Below, piece by piece: positions 9,864 through 19,228 of a stretch of DNA of 64,000 nucleotides. The translations under genes were made by a program, and so were the position numbers. The notes under the pieces are model-generated. The model had not been told where the DNA came from and searched no databases. It saw only the letters and a program-made list of their open reading frames with translations. The first letter of the stretch is position 1, and each line of letters opens with the position of its first letter. Origin of the DNA: Leptospira stimsonii (GTDB lineage Bacteria > Spirochaetota > Leptospiria > Leptospirales > Leptospiraceae); NCBI RefSeq assembly GCF_003545875.1, contig NZ_QHCS01000002.1, positions 376,001 through 440,000 on the forward strand, written 5' to 3'.

Positions 9864-10236
9864 TCAAATCCCTCCTTGAGAAATTTTTAACCAGCGAAGG
9901 CCAGCCCCCTGTTATAGTCAACAAGTAATTCGTTATATTGGATATTTTGGTCTCAAAAAATCAAAAATATTTGTTTTCTAAGCGAAAATTCTGGGAAAAA
10001 GGAGAATTTCTGGATAAAACGGATGCAAGCGTGAATCGAAAGTCGCTTGTGGGAACTCTCACTTTTTGTTCCAAGAAGAGAATGGTTTCGAAATGATAAA
10101 TTTATAAGATGAAGATCTATTTCTCAAATAGGAGCGATCGAGCTAAAGAAGAAGATTCTTGGATAACATATCATTTCTTAAATCCAAGATAAAAAGAATT
10201 TGAACAGTTTCGAAATTTTGGAAAGATATTTCCTCA
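9864..10236. other. Divergent intergenic region with a half-site resembling the sbp operator
   Basis: This gap separates the porin gene (- strand) from the phosphatase gene (+ strand). It holds the porin ribosome site (9871-9876). Positions 9937-9947 read ATTGGATATTT, one mismatch from the ATTAGATATTT half of the palindrome at 6807-6832. A GTGGGAACTC motif lies at 10048-10062. No gene is visible. Confidence 0.4.
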
Positions 10237-12357
10237 ATGCTCGATAAGAATGCGCACTCTGGAATTCCTATTCTTCCGATTTGGGCGCTCCGTTTTTGGA
10301 AATACTTTCGTGTCCTTCTTTGTATTTGGATTCTTCTGATTCTTTGCTCCTCTTGTTCGCGTTCGGGAATTCCGCAGGGTAAATCGGGAATTTTAGACGC
10401 TTCCACATGGGACTTTCAAAAAGAAGGAAGTTTAACTCTTCGCGGGGAGTGGATGTTTTATTGGGGCGGATGGAAATATCTTCCTCATGGAGTGATGGAA
10501 ACGAAGTCCTTACCTTCCGGCGAGATTGTTTACGTTCCGTCGACCTGGAACGGTGGTTCTCGGACTGGAAAAGGATTCGGCACCTATGTTCTTGAGGTTC
10601 GGCTCCCGTCTCGAAATCAAAAATTCGGTTTGATTCTTCCCGACCAGAGTTCCTCCTATGAACTTTTTTTAAACGGAAAACCCGTTCTAACTTCCGGAAA
10701 GATCATCCGGAAGGAAGATCAAAGCCTAAAAGAAGTGGAAGAGGGAATCCGACCTTTGTTTTTTGAGTTCGAATCTTCCGGCGAAAAACTGGAAATCGCA
10801 TTACAAATCGCGAATGAAGATTTGCGTCTCGGAGGTTTTTGGTCCCCGATCATCTTAGGAGAATCGGATTCTCTACGCGGAGAATGGAATCGAACTCTCC
10901 GATTGGATTCCTTTTTGGTCGGAGGATTGTTTATCATGGCCTTCCTTCACCTTTCGTTTTTTATCGTGCGAAAAAAAGAAACTCCGTCGCTCTACTTCGG
11001 CCTTTTTTGTCTTTTGATGGGTTTTCGGAGCTTATTTCCGGGAAGTAGATTGATTATGGAATATACAAATATTATAAATTATGAAAATGTAATCAGGATA
11101 GAGTATTTAACTTTCTATTTTTCGGTTCCGGTTTTTTTAAATTACATTCTTTCTCTTTATCCTAGGGATTTAAAAAGAATTTTTGTCGATCTTCTTTGGT
11201 GGATTTCCGTCGTTGCGTCGGCGATCGTTTTGTTTTTCCCGATGAAAGTGTTTACATACACGATTCCGATTTATTATCTTAACGCATTTTTTGCCGGAAG
11301 TCTCGGGCTTTTTACGCTGATTCGTGCCGTTAGGAGAAAGAGGGAAGGCGCGATCATACTTTTGACCGGATTCTTATTTATCTACCTCGCGATGATCAAC
11401 GATTTGCTTTATGTCAGCTATTTTTTGGAAACCGGATATTATAGTTCTATCGGAACCTTCGTATTTTTGGCCGCGCAATCGGTTTCTCTTTCCGTCCGAA
11501 ATTCTAAAAACATGCAGAGGCTTTTTGATCTTTCGAGAAACCTCGAGAAAAAAGTCGAGGAAAGAACGTTTCGATTGAAATTAGCTCTTCGTTCGATCCA
11601 AGAAGATTTGAATATGGCCGCGAAGATTCAAACGGACTTTTTAGAAATTCCGGAAAATTCTTTTTTAGAAGAAGAAGGGATTCGTTTGAAGACATTCTAT
11701 CAACCGATCTCGATCGTCGGAGGTGATTTTTATAATATTCGAAAGATCGCTGAACGTAAGATTCGAATCTTCCTTGCGGATGCGATCGGACACGGGATCC
11801 AAGCGTCTCTGATCACGATGGTGATTCAAAGCGAATACGGCTCTCTTTCCGATATGAATCTTTCTCCTGGAGAAATGCTTACTAACCTTTCAAAAAAATT
11901 CGCATCCAGAATCGGAGACGTGAGTCCCTTTTTCTCCGCTCTGATTTTAGATTTAGATCTGAATTCAAATCGGATTCATTTTGCAAGTTCTGGCAATCCG
12001 GCTTGTATTTTGACCGGAGAAGGAAAGTCGAAGTCACTGCAACTCGTGGGTCCGTATGCGGGAATGGTGCCGGAACACAATTATGCCGAGTTATCTTTTG
12101 ACCTACCGAGAGATTTTCGTTTGATTCTTTTTACGGATGGATTACCGGATCGTTTTTTGTTTTCCGGAGACGAACACGAATTCTTTTCAATCGAAGATTG
12201 GATTCGAAAAAGATCGGATCGAACCTTGGAAAGAGTTTGCGAAGAATTATTGAGCCTGGCGAATTCATTGCCTTTACCCGACTATAAGAAAGACGATATC
12301 ACTTTGATCGGAATCGAAAGATCGAATTTGGAATCGATGCGGTTTTTCGATTTATAG
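10237..12357 (+). CDS. 7TM sensor with SpoIIE/PP2C-type serine phosphatase output
   Basis: A 706-residue signalling protein. The N-terminus has a hydrophobic segment ending in SSCSRSG, possibly a signal or lipoprotein anchor. Residues about 50-210 form a beta-rich extracytoplasmic domain (7TMR-DISMED2-like, with LRGEWMFYWG and YVPSTWNG). About seven membrane helices follow (roughly 225-430), then a coiled coil (LEKKVEERTFRLKLAL) and a SpoIIE domain (about 480-700) with the metal-binding motifs GGDFYN, LADAIGHGIQASL, FTDGLPDR and DDITLIGI intact. It probably senses an external cue and dephosphorylates an anti-anti-sigma-type partner. No such partner is adjacent. Confidence 0.85.
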   Translation: MLDKNAHSGIPILPIWALRFWKYFRVLLCIWILLILCSSCSRSGIPQGKSGILDASTWDFQKEGSLTLRGEWMFYWGGWKYLPHGVMETKSLPSGEIVYVPSTWNGGSRTGKGFGTYVLEVRLPSRNQKFGLILPDQSSSYELFLNGKPVLTSGKIIRKEDQSLKEVEEGIRPLFFEFESSGEKLEIALQIANEDLRLGGFWSPIILGESDSLRGEWNRTLRLDSFLVGGLFIMAFLHLSFFIVRKKETPSLYFGLFCLLMGFRSLFPGSRLIMEYTNIINYENVIRIEYLTFYFSVPVFLNYILSLYPRDLKRIFVDLLWWISVVASAIVLFFPMKVFTYTIPIYYLNAFFAGSLGLFTLIRAVRRKREGAIILLTGFLFIYLAMINDLLYVSYFLETGYYSSIGTFVFLAAQSVSLSVRNSKNMQRLFDLSRNLEKKVEERTFRLKLALRSIQEDLNMAAKIQTDFLEIPENSFLEEEGIRLKTFYQPISIVGGDFYNIRKIAERKIRIFLADAIGHGIQASLITMVIQSEYGSLSDMNLSPGEMLTNLSKKFASRIGDVSPFFSALILDLDLNSNRIHFASSGNPACILTGEGKSKSLQLVGPYAGMVPEHNYAELSFDLPRDFRLILFTDGLPDRFLFSGDEHEFFSIEDWIRKRSDRTLERVCEELLSLANSLPLPDYKKDDITLIGIERSNLESMRFFDL

Positions 12358-12437
12358 AAAAGGGTTCTCGAAAAAAATGGCAATATGCGGATTCGATTGG
12401 AATCGTTCCAAGATTTTAGAATCCCAAGGAGTCGGAT

Positions 12438-12572
12438 ATGGCATACAAACTCGACGGGGCGAAGTTCCCAACCTTAGAAGAATTGATTGCGGCCCTCTAT
12501 CCTCTCTACGCCGATAAAATGTCCGAGGCGGATTTTAGAAAATACGTTCAAGAAAACGCAAAGCAGGAATAA
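12438..12572 (+). CDS. Small conserved-looking protein of 44 residues, function unknown
   Basis: An ATG at 12438 preceded by AAGGAG (12426-12431) with six-base spacing opens a 44-residue frame beginning MAYKLDGAKFPTLEELIAAL and ending ENAKQE. The product is soluble and mostly helical, with charged and aromatic residues spaced as in a small folded helical protein. Codon use resembles neighbouring genes. It stands alone between the phosphatase and a large membrane protein gene. The strong ribosome site is the main support; I do not recognise the family. Confidence 0.6.
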   Translation: MAYKLDGAKFPTLEELIAALYPLYADKMSEADFRKYVQENAKQE

Positions 12573-12664
12573 TTTCCGAGACTTCTTTCCGTTCTGAGGG
12601 AGGAAAGGCGGTCGTTCCTATCCGTTTTGCTTGTCAGGAAATCGGGTATCGTAAGAATCATCCC

Positions 12665-15019
12665 ATGCAACTCATACCGGGGAAATGGAAAATTCCTCAC
12701 GCGGCGAGAAAGCCGCTCGTATTTTTCCTAGTTCTACTCTTTCTTTCCATTCAGTTTCGATTTTTATTTTCGGATTCCGTTCCGGATTCCGTGTCCTTGC
12801 AGAATCAATATCTGATCGCACAGGACTACCAGATTCTTTTTAAGAATTTTTTATCCTCCGGTTACGATCGTTCTCTTCACGGAGGAAGTCCCACATTCTA
12901 CTTTCAATCTCCGTTTTTCTTTTTTCTCGTTTCCTTTTTGCACACGTTTTTTCTTTTCTTTCTTCCGTTCAGCGTAGCTTTCAATCTCGGAATTCTTCTC
13001 ACTCTCTTTTTGTTTTCGTATGCTTTCTTAAAACTCGGATTTCTTTTCCTCACCGAAACAAACCTCAGCCCGGGGAACGCGCTCCTCGCGATGACCGGTC
13101 TGATGTTTTATTTTTTATATCCGGGTGATCGGGTGGTCGGGGCCGGAGTTGTGGGAGTTTTTCAAAATTCCATCTCATCGGTGTTAGGTCTAGGCTTTGC
13201 AATTCTTGCGATCTACTATTTGGAAAAGTTTCGTTATACGGGGAAGGTTTCTTCTTTTGCGAAGAATCTGATTACCGGTTCGCTTGTGTTTTACACGCAC
13301 TACGAGATGTCTCTTTTTTATGTGGTGTCTCTTGGAATCTATTTTCTTTTCTACAAAGACGAGTTTGAATTTTTAGAAATTCTATTTATCTTTCTTTTAC
13401 CGATCCTCGTAGCTTTGCCGGTTCTATGGAATTATTTCGCATACGTTCCTTTTCAGCAAAATCCGCCGGTTTCCTTCCCGATCAACGGACTTCTTTCGCT
13501 TTTGGGCGAGGAATTTTCGAGTTCGGTTGCAAGGCCGGAAAAGTTTTTGAACGTGGTTCGTCAGATCCTGATCGATCAATATTGGATACATCTTTTGTTT
13601 CCGATCTTATTTGTTATCGGAATTCGTTTATTATTTATTCGAAAGTTACTTCCTCCGATTTCCAGATTTCTCATCTTCGGAACCTTGCTCTTTTATTGGA
13701 TGGCAACGGATTCTTCTTTGTCTATGATTCTTCCTTGGTTGCACGTTAAGTGGTATACCGCTCTCAACGTTTCTCTCGTTTTTCTTACGTTTGCCGCACT
13801 CGTTACCGCAAGATTCTTTTTGAAAAATCTTCCGCCCGGAAGATGGAAACTCTGGACCGGACTCATTCTTTTTTTCTTGGGAATGTATCGTTTTATCATT
13901 ACGATCCCGGGTCCTTCCACCGGAATTGAAAGTCTTTCGAAAAGTCCTTCCTCCATCTGGAGTCAGAAAGAAGAATGGGGTCGAATTCTAAAAGAGACCC
14001 CGTATTCTTCCCTTATCGCTTCCGAGGAAATTGCGGGAGGAAGCAACGCTACGGATTCCAGATGGGCTTCCGTTTTGATCAGACAATCCGTTAGACGAAA
14101 CATCGTTTTGCAGAATCGTTTCGAAAATTCCATTCCTTCTTCTCCTGAAGAAATCATTCAACTATTTCCGTCTCAAGGACCGAAGAATTCTTTAGTCACC
14201 TATGGAAAACGTTCCAATCTTCGCCCCGTTCCGGAACGGGAAAAACTTTCCGACCTGTTTTTGGGGCTTTTACGAGAAAGAGGTGTGACCCACTTGCTTT
14301 TGAAATCGGAGGCGCTCAATCAACTCGCTTCGAGTCTTCCGGATTCTTTTACGGAGATCGCGAAGAATGGAGAATGGATCCTTTGGAAATTGACCGTCGC
14401 CAAACCGGCGTTAGAACTTTTGTCCGCGAAACCCTGGGCGTTGTTGACCGACGAAGACGCGGGGCCGGACAAGAGAACCTCGATTCGTTCGGAAGATCTT
14501 TCGGAATTCGCCTTGCATTCTCTCTTTGCGTTTTCCATCACCTTGGTTCCGATCACTACCGAAGAATACAAAATGAATGAGAATTCTTTTTCCGTTGTTT
14601 TTCCTTTGTCCCGTTTAAAAGAGGAACTTCAAAAACTCGCCTCCTTAAAGGAAGAATCGGATTCGAAAAAAACGCCGAAAGGAAAGAAAGAAATCGTGGA
14701 TGAAAATTCTTCCGGAACGGAGATCCATCCTCTTTCTTGGGACGATTCTCAGATCGTTTGGGAACTTCCCGCGATCCAGGATAAAAATGGATGTTCTCCT
14801 GTATTGATTCGTTCCGGCTATTTTCCTCTTTGGAAATCGGAAAACGGAGAGAACGTTTTCAGAACTCTGGAAGGACAATTGTATGTTTGTTCAAAGGAGA
14901 AAAGGAATCGATTAGAATTTTATGATATTCGATCCTATTTGATCTCGCTCATTCAATTCCTTTTACCACTTTTGTTTTTTGGTGCGACCTTTTTGAATCG
15001 TAGGAAACTATCCAATTGA
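12665..15019 (+). CDS. Large polytopic membrane protein, possibly glycosyltransferase-like
   Basis: A 784-residue protein with roughly ten to twelve hydrophobic helices in the first 430 residues, a long soluble region (about 440-755) and a C-terminal membrane helix (LISLIQFLLPLLFFGATFL). The layout, with a helix bundle followed by an extracytoplasmic domain, resembles YfhO- and GT-C-type membrane glycosyltransferase relatives, and the loop GYDRSLHGGSPTFYFQSPFFFF after the first helices recalls these families. No catalytic motif could be fixed, so function is open. Its stop overlaps the start of the DUF445 gene (TTGA), suggesting coupled translation. Confidence 0.7.
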   Translation: MQLIPGKWKIPHAARKPLVFFLVLLFLSIQFRFLFSDSVPDSVSLQNQYLIAQDYQILFKNFLSSGYDRSLHGGSPTFYFQSPFFFFLVSFLHTFFLFFLPFSVAFNLGILLTLFLFSYAFLKLGFLFLTETNLSPGNALLAMTGLMFYFLYPGDRVVGAGVVGVFQNSISSVLGLGFAILAIYYLEKFRYTGKVSSFAKNLITGSLVFYTHYEMSLFYVVSLGIYFLFYKDEFEFLEILFIFLLPILVALPVLWNYFAYVPFQQNPPVSFPINGLLSLLGEEFSSSVARPEKFLNVVRQILIDQYWIHLLFPILFVIGIRLLFIRKLLPPISRFLIFGTLLFYWMATDSSLSMILPWLHVKWYTALNVSLVFLTFAALVTARFFLKNLPPGRWKLWTGLILFFLGMYRFIITIPGPSTGIESLSKSPSSIWSQKEEWGRILKETPYSSLIASEEIAGGSNATDSRWASVLIRQSVRRNIVLQNRFENSIPSSPEEIIQLFPSQGPKNSLVTYGKRSNLRPVPEREKLSDLFLGLLRERGVTHLLLKSEALNQLASSLPDSFTEIAKNGEWILWKLTVAKPALELLSAKPWALLTDEDAGPDKRTSIRSEDLSEFALHSLFAFSITLVPITTEEYKMNENSFSVVFPLSRLKEELQKLASLKEESDSKKTPKGKKEIVDENSSGTEIHPLSWDDSQIVWELPAIQDKNGCSPVLIRSGYFPLWKSENGENVFRTLEGQLYVCSKEKRNRLEFYDIRSYLISLIQFLLPLLFFGATFLNRRKLSN

Positions 15020-16161
15020 TTTTTTCTTCCCCACGAACCGTTAATACCCCTTTTCGCAAAAGACAGATTTTTTCCAACTCGCTTCTGATCGCCTTTTCGA
15101 CCGCGATCCTCGGGATTCTTCTTTTCGGAAACCCGGAAACGCCCGTTTCGAAGATCGTCTTATCGGCGTTAGAGGGAGGTTTGATCGGAGGATTATGCGA
15201 CTGGTTCGCGGTATGGAAAACCTATAAAGCAATCGAAGAGGATAGTTTTACTCTTGCCGGAGAGATCGGAAACTGGGTTGCGGGTGATCTTCTTCACCAC
15301 GAAGTGATTCGTTCTCGAATTCGTATGGTTTTGGAGGACCCTACGACGAGGGACGACGTTCACGAAGTTCTTCTGGAAACCTTCGGAAACGAAACAAAGA
15401 CAAAAGAAGTACTAAATCAACTTTTTGAAAGAGTGGAAGAGGACATCGTCGAATACATCGTACATTACCAATTTTCCGGAACTGATGTCGCTTTATTGAA
15501 AGAGTTAAACAGACAAAAAGAGATTATGGATACCATCAAGCTTTTGATCGGAGAATCGATGATCCGAGTCGCGGATACGGACGAGTTCAGATCGTTACTT
15601 CAGGAAATATTAGGAAAAATGAATTTGGTGGCGCAGGTCGTTCTGAGCTTAGTGGTGGACTTCCCGAAAAAATTAAAAGAATATGGAAACCATGTAAAAC
15701 AGGGTCTTGTCATCGAATCCAAAGACGAAAAGACGATCGAAAAGCTCGTCAATTTGATGGCGGCTTCCACCGAGACCTATATTTCGTCTTGGAACGAACT
15801 ACCGCTGGAACAAAGAGAGAAAGCGGTTCGTTCGTTGATGGGTTTTTTGAAAGATCAGGCGAGTCGTCTTTTGGGGACGTTAATCCAGACGCATCTTAAG
15901 GAGATCGGAGAAATCAGAACTCTACAAGAATATGCGCCGCTTCGTTCCGTTTTGGAATTTGTCGAAAAACGAATTGACGAAGGAGTTTCCGGTTATATCG
16001 GAAAACAAATCACGACTAGACTGCAAAGTCTGGATCCGAAGGATCTTCGAAAAAATTTAGAATGGAAGACGAGGAACGTTTTGGAAACGATTCGAATCAA
16101 CGGAAGTATTTTAGGATTCTTCTTAGGCTGTGCGACCGGCTTGATTCGATTTTTCTTTTGA
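15016..16161 (+). CDS. DUF445 family membrane-associated protein
   Basis: A 381-residue protein with two N-terminal hydrophobic segments and a C-terminal one (ILGFFLGCATGLIRFFF). The signature EGGLIGGLCDWFAVWKTYKAI after the first helix is typical of DUF445 proteins, as is the long helical middle (DVHEVLLETFG, LMAASTETY). The TTG at 15016 overlaps the preceding stop by four bases, with AGGA nine bases before it, giving the full N-terminal helix; no ATG alternative retains it. DUF445 members are membrane proteins of undefined role. Coupling with the upstream membrane protein suggests an envelope function. Confidence 0.85.
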   Translation: MIFSSPRTVNTPFRKRQIFSNSLLIAFSTAILGILLFGNPETPVSKIVLSALEGGLIGGLCDWFAVWKTYKAIEEDSFTLAGEIGNWVAGDLLHHEVIRSRIRMVLEDPTTRDDVHEVLLETFGNETKTKEVLNQLFERVEEDIVEYIVHYQFSGTDVALLKELNRQKEIMDTIKLLIGESMIRVADTDEFRSLLQEILGKMNLVAQVVLSLVVDFPKKLKEYGNHVKQGLVIESKDEKTIEKLVNLMAASTETYISSWNELPLEQREKAVRSLMGFLKDQASRLLGTLIQTHLKEIGEIRTLQEYAPLRSVLEFVEKRIDEGVSGYIGKQITTRLQSLDPKDLRKNLEWKTRNVLETIRINGSILGFFLGCATGLIRFFF

Positions 16162-16337
16162 GGACGTTTTTTCATTTCGAAGTCGATCGATCGCTTCGGT
16201 AAAATCCGGATTCTAATTCTTTCTTTATGTTCGGATTCTAAAAAAAATCGAAAGAAAGAAAAAGGAACCGTTGATTTCAAAAACGGGTTCGTCAACGCAC
16301 CGAAGCTATCTTTCCGAGTCTAATTCTTAGGAGATAT

Positions 16338-17048
16338 ATGGAAGCAGTATACCACGCGCAGGAAACAAGAGGAAAGGCAGATTTTGGTTGGCTGAAGAGC
16401 AGACATACTTTTAGCTTTAGTTCTTACTATGAGCCCAATCGAATTCAATTCGGTAAACTGAGGGTTCTGAATGACGACATCGTGATCGGAGGGAAGGGAT
16501 TTCCTCCACATCCTCATGAAAATATGGAAATCGTTTCCATTCCTCTTTCCGGTAGCCTCGAACACCAAGACAGCGAAGGAAATCGTTCCGTTATAAAAGC
16601 CGGGGAAGTTCAGATTATGTCCGCGGGAACCGGGATCGTTCATTCCGAATACAATGCGTCTCCTTCGGAAGCGGTCAATTTTTTGCAGATATGGATTCTT
16701 CCTGACAAGGCGGGGATTGCCCCGCGTTATGAGCAAAAGAAGTTTAACGTGGAAGATCGTCTGGGAAAATTTCAGACCGTGGTCTCTCCCGAAAAGGAAA
16801 GCGGGGGAGTTTGGATCAATCAAAATGTCATATTCTCGCTCGCAAACGGCAAAAGAGAATCAGAAATCGATTATATTCCGAAAAATGAATCTGGAGGAGT
16901 GTATTTTTTCTTAATTTCCGGCTCCGTTGAGATCGAAGGCAAAAAATTATCTGCGAGGGACGGGTTGGGACTTCCCTATTCTTCCAAATTCGAGGTTCAT
17001 TTTTTGGAAGATTCCGAACTTCTTGCGATCGATACTCCTTCTTCCTAA
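16338..17048 (+). CDS. Pirin family protein (YhhW-like bicupin)
   Basis: A 236-residue cytosolic bicupin. The N-terminal cupin carries the metal-binding set His58 and His60 (FPPHPHENMEIVS) and His102 with Glu104 (GTGIVHSEYN), all intact. The start MEAVYHAQETRGKADFGWLKSRHTFSF is the usual pirin opening. AGGAG lies about six bases before the ATG. Some pirins such as YhhW act as quercetin dioxygenases in vitro and others as redox or regulatory proteins; the physiological role here cannot be inferred. It appears to be monocistronic. Confidence 0.93.
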   Translation: MEAVYHAQETRGKADFGWLKSRHTFSFSSYYEPNRIQFGKLRVLNDDIVIGGKGFPPHPHENMEIVSIPLSGSLEHQDSEGNRSVIKAGEVQIMSAGTGIVHSEYNASPSEAVNFLQIWILPDKAGIAPRYEQKKFNVEDRLGKFQTVVSPEKESGGVWINQNVIFSLANGKRESEIDYIPKNESGGVYFFLISGSVEIEGKKLSARDGLGLPYSSKFEVHFLEDSELLAIDTPSS

Positions 17049-17058
17049 GAATGGAAAT

Positions 17059-17508
17059 GGGAGTTCCCACACGATCGAGCAGAGTTTTTTTTAGTGATTC
17101 GGACTGCGCGTAGGAACTCCATCAAATAGAAGAACGTCCGGATTCTCGATGGAAATAATTTGAAACTTTAGAAAATGAGAATGTATTTGTGAGAGTTCCC
17201 ACAAAATGACCGGATCTCTTTTCGTGTTCGATCCTGAATCAATCTTAATATTTCGAAATTTGTGAGAGTTCCCACATTTTCGGGATACGTGCTCTCGAGA
17301 TTTAGAAAAACGGTAGAATTGGAAAGACGTGGGAACTCCTGCTTTCTCTCTCGCAAGTAGCGGCTCTGATTATCTCGGAGCCTTTTCGTTTAAGAAAACG
17401 TGGGAACTCCCTCGCGACTTTAAAAGAAGGCCCCCGACAAGCACCGAAAGGCTGCGGGTTGATCTTCCGGATCCTGTCCTATCCAAAAGAAATGTTAGAG
17501 CTCCTACA
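17059..17508. repeat. Cluster of short GGAACTCC / GGGAGTTCCCAC intergenic motifs
   Basis: The 507-bp gap between pirin and the protease contains seven copies of one short motif in both orientations: 17059-17071, 17110-17120, 17188-17203, 17261-17276, 17328-17340, 17399-17411 and a diverged copy at 17495-17508. The copies at 17188 and 17261 share the 16-mer TGTGAGAGTTCCCACA exactly. Similar copies occur at 10048-10062, 23887-23895 and 38080-38094, all between genes. From memory such motifs are common in Leptospira intergenic DNA; function unknown. No coding region is evident here. Confidence 0.7.
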
Positions 17509-17555
17509 AAAAACTGTTTCGAAAGATCCTTGCTTTTGCAAAGACGATTCTCCCG

Positions 17556-18545
17556 TCAGATTTCACCGCTCCGGATCGAAAAAGTTCTCAAAGAACCTTC
17601 TCTCAAAACACGGATCGGAAGCTCCTTTTGAATCGTGGATTCGTCGAGGGTTCTGTGCATATCGTCTATGGAGCGAATGACTTGCTCGTTTAGAGAAAGA
17701 ATCATATCACCTTTTCGTAATAGACTCGTTGCCGCAGGAGAAGAATTCTCCACTTCGATCACGAGAACTCCCGAAGTTTGTTCGAGTTTGTTGAAAATTT
17801 TCAACCGATTGGGAATGCTCTGATTTTGTCCCGCGATTCCCAGATAACCTCTTTTAACAAAACCGTTTTTCATCAGACGAGTGATGACGTATTCCGCGGT
17901 CCCGGAACCCACCGCAAAACAAATTCCCTGCGCAGAAGGAATGATCGCCGTATTGATTCCGATCAATTCACCTCTTGAGTTCACAAGAGGTCCTCCCGAG
18001 TTTCCCGGATTGAGGGCCGCGTCCGTTTGAATCACGTCCTCGATCAATCTTCCCGATCGGGAACGAAGGCTTCTTCCAAGAGCGCTTACCACCCCGGCTG
18101 TAACCGTCGATTCGTATCCAAGCGGGTTTCCGATCGCAATCGCGAGTTGCCCGACTTTAACGGAATTAGGTTTTGAAAAATGCAGATAAGGAAACGGATC
18201 GTTCGTGACTTTTAAAACTGCGATGTCCGTCATCGGATCTTCACCGATCTTCATTGCTTTGAGACTTCTTCCGTCCGGAAATTCCGCGTTGATCTCCGAA
18301 GCGCTTTCGACAACGTGTTGGTTGGTTACGATAAAACCGTCGGGCGAAATTAAGAATCCGGAACCGGCTCCACCACCTCGGTTTCCGTTCACTTTGAGAT
18401 GGACCACAGCAGGACTTACGGTTTCCACTGCGTTCGTCACCGCTCTGGAGTATGCATCCATCGGATCTTCTTCCTGTTCCGAAGGAGAAGCGTTGGAAAG
18501 GTTGCGAAAGGAATTTTCGGAATGGGATTGAATCCACTGAATCAT
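17556..18545 (-). CDS. HtrA/DegP-type trypsin-like serine protease with one PDZ domain
   Basis: A 329-residue protease. The triad is intact: His77 (TNQHVVES), Asp107 (MTDIAVL) and Ser183 (NPGNSGGPLVNS). A single PDZ domain follows (about 225-320, GYLGIAGQNQSIP, then NSSPAATSLLRKGDMILSLN). The ATG at 18545 is fixed by GGAGG at 18553-18557, seven bases away. Unusually, the protein starts MIQWIQSHSENSFRNLS with neither a signal peptide nor a membrane anchor, although HtrA family members normally work in the envelope, so it may be cytoplasmic or exported differently. It probably handles damaged proteins. Confidence 0.9.
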   Translation of the reverse strand: MIQWIQSHSENSFRNLSNASPSEQEEDPMDAYSRAVTNAVETVSPAVVHLKVNGNRGGGAGSGFLISPDGFIVTNQHVVESASEINAEFPDGRSLKAMKIGEDPMTDIAVLKVTNDPFPYLHFSKPNSVKVGQLAIAIGNPLGYESTVTAGVVSALGRSLRSRSGRLIEDVIQTDAALNPGNSGGPLVNSRGELIGINTAIIPSAQGICFAVGSGTAEYVITRLMKNGFVKRGYLGIAGQNQSIPNRLKIFNKLEQTSGVLVIEVENSSPAATSLLRKGDMILSLNEQVIRSIDDMHRTLDESTIQKELPIRVLREGSLRTFSIRSGEI

Positions 18546-18806
18546 AAGAAAGCCTCCGGCTTTTCTTTAGACCCAAATACTACAATTCGTATCCAAAAAA
18601 GTTACAAAATAAAAGGGAAGGGGATTTTTTTTTCGAGCGAGGCGGGAATTACTTTATGAGCCGTTTTTGTAAGTTTTCGTTGTAGTTCCTAAATCGAAAC
18701 TCTTTCGAAAAAATCTTGCATTGGATTTCGAGAAGCCCCGAGTTTCGCGTTCGGAAGATTCTACTCGAATTTCTTTGAAACATGCACTTCGTTTATCAAA
18801 ATGAAA

Positions 18807-19226
18807 TCACTTCTTAGAAAAGGTAAGAATTTCTTTTGTAATCGAATCCAAATTGGTGGAACCCAATTCGTCTTCCAGAACTCGTTCCGCTTTTTCATAG
18901 ACCTTGGTCAAAATCGGCTGAATGGAATGACCACAAATACATTTCTTGTTCGGCGTTTTCGAGTGCATCTGAAAGATTTTTTCATCGATCGCTTCGTAGA
19001 TTTCCTTGAGGCTAATTTCGGAAGAAGGTTTCGCGAGAATATAACCTCCGTTCGGACCCATCTGGTTTCGAACGATTCCCTGACTTTTGAGAAGGGAGAG
19101 GATCTTTCGAATCACGACCGGATTTGTGTTCACGCTTTCGGCGAGTTCCTCGGACGTTCTTGTCCTTCCTTCGCTTAACGAAAGTAGAGAAAGAATGTGA
19201 ATCGCGACTGTGAACCGGCTAGTCAT
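18807..19226 (-). CDS. Rrf2 family transcriptional regulator with a CxC motif
   Basis: A 139-residue DNA-binding protein when started at the ATG at 19226 (MTSRFTVAIHILSLL, the classic Rrf2 opening). The open frame runs to 19307, but a well-formed promoter lies inside that extension, so the longer form is unlikely. The winged helix includes RTSEELAESVNTNPVVIRKILSLL and GPNGGYILAKP. Where IscR and NsrR carry three cysteines, this protein has only Cys96 and Cys98 followed by Gly-His (KKCICGHS), so it may sense redox, a metal or a thiol. It likely represses itself (see 19229-19276). Confidence 0.9.
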   Translation of the reverse strand: MTSRFTVAIHILSLLSLSEGRTRTSEELAESVNTNPVVIRKILSLLKSQGIVRNQMGPNGGYILAKPSSEISLKEIYEAIDEKIFQMHSKTPNKKCICGHSIQPILTKVYEKAERVLEDELGSTNLDSITKEILTFSKK

Positions 19227-19228
19227 AT

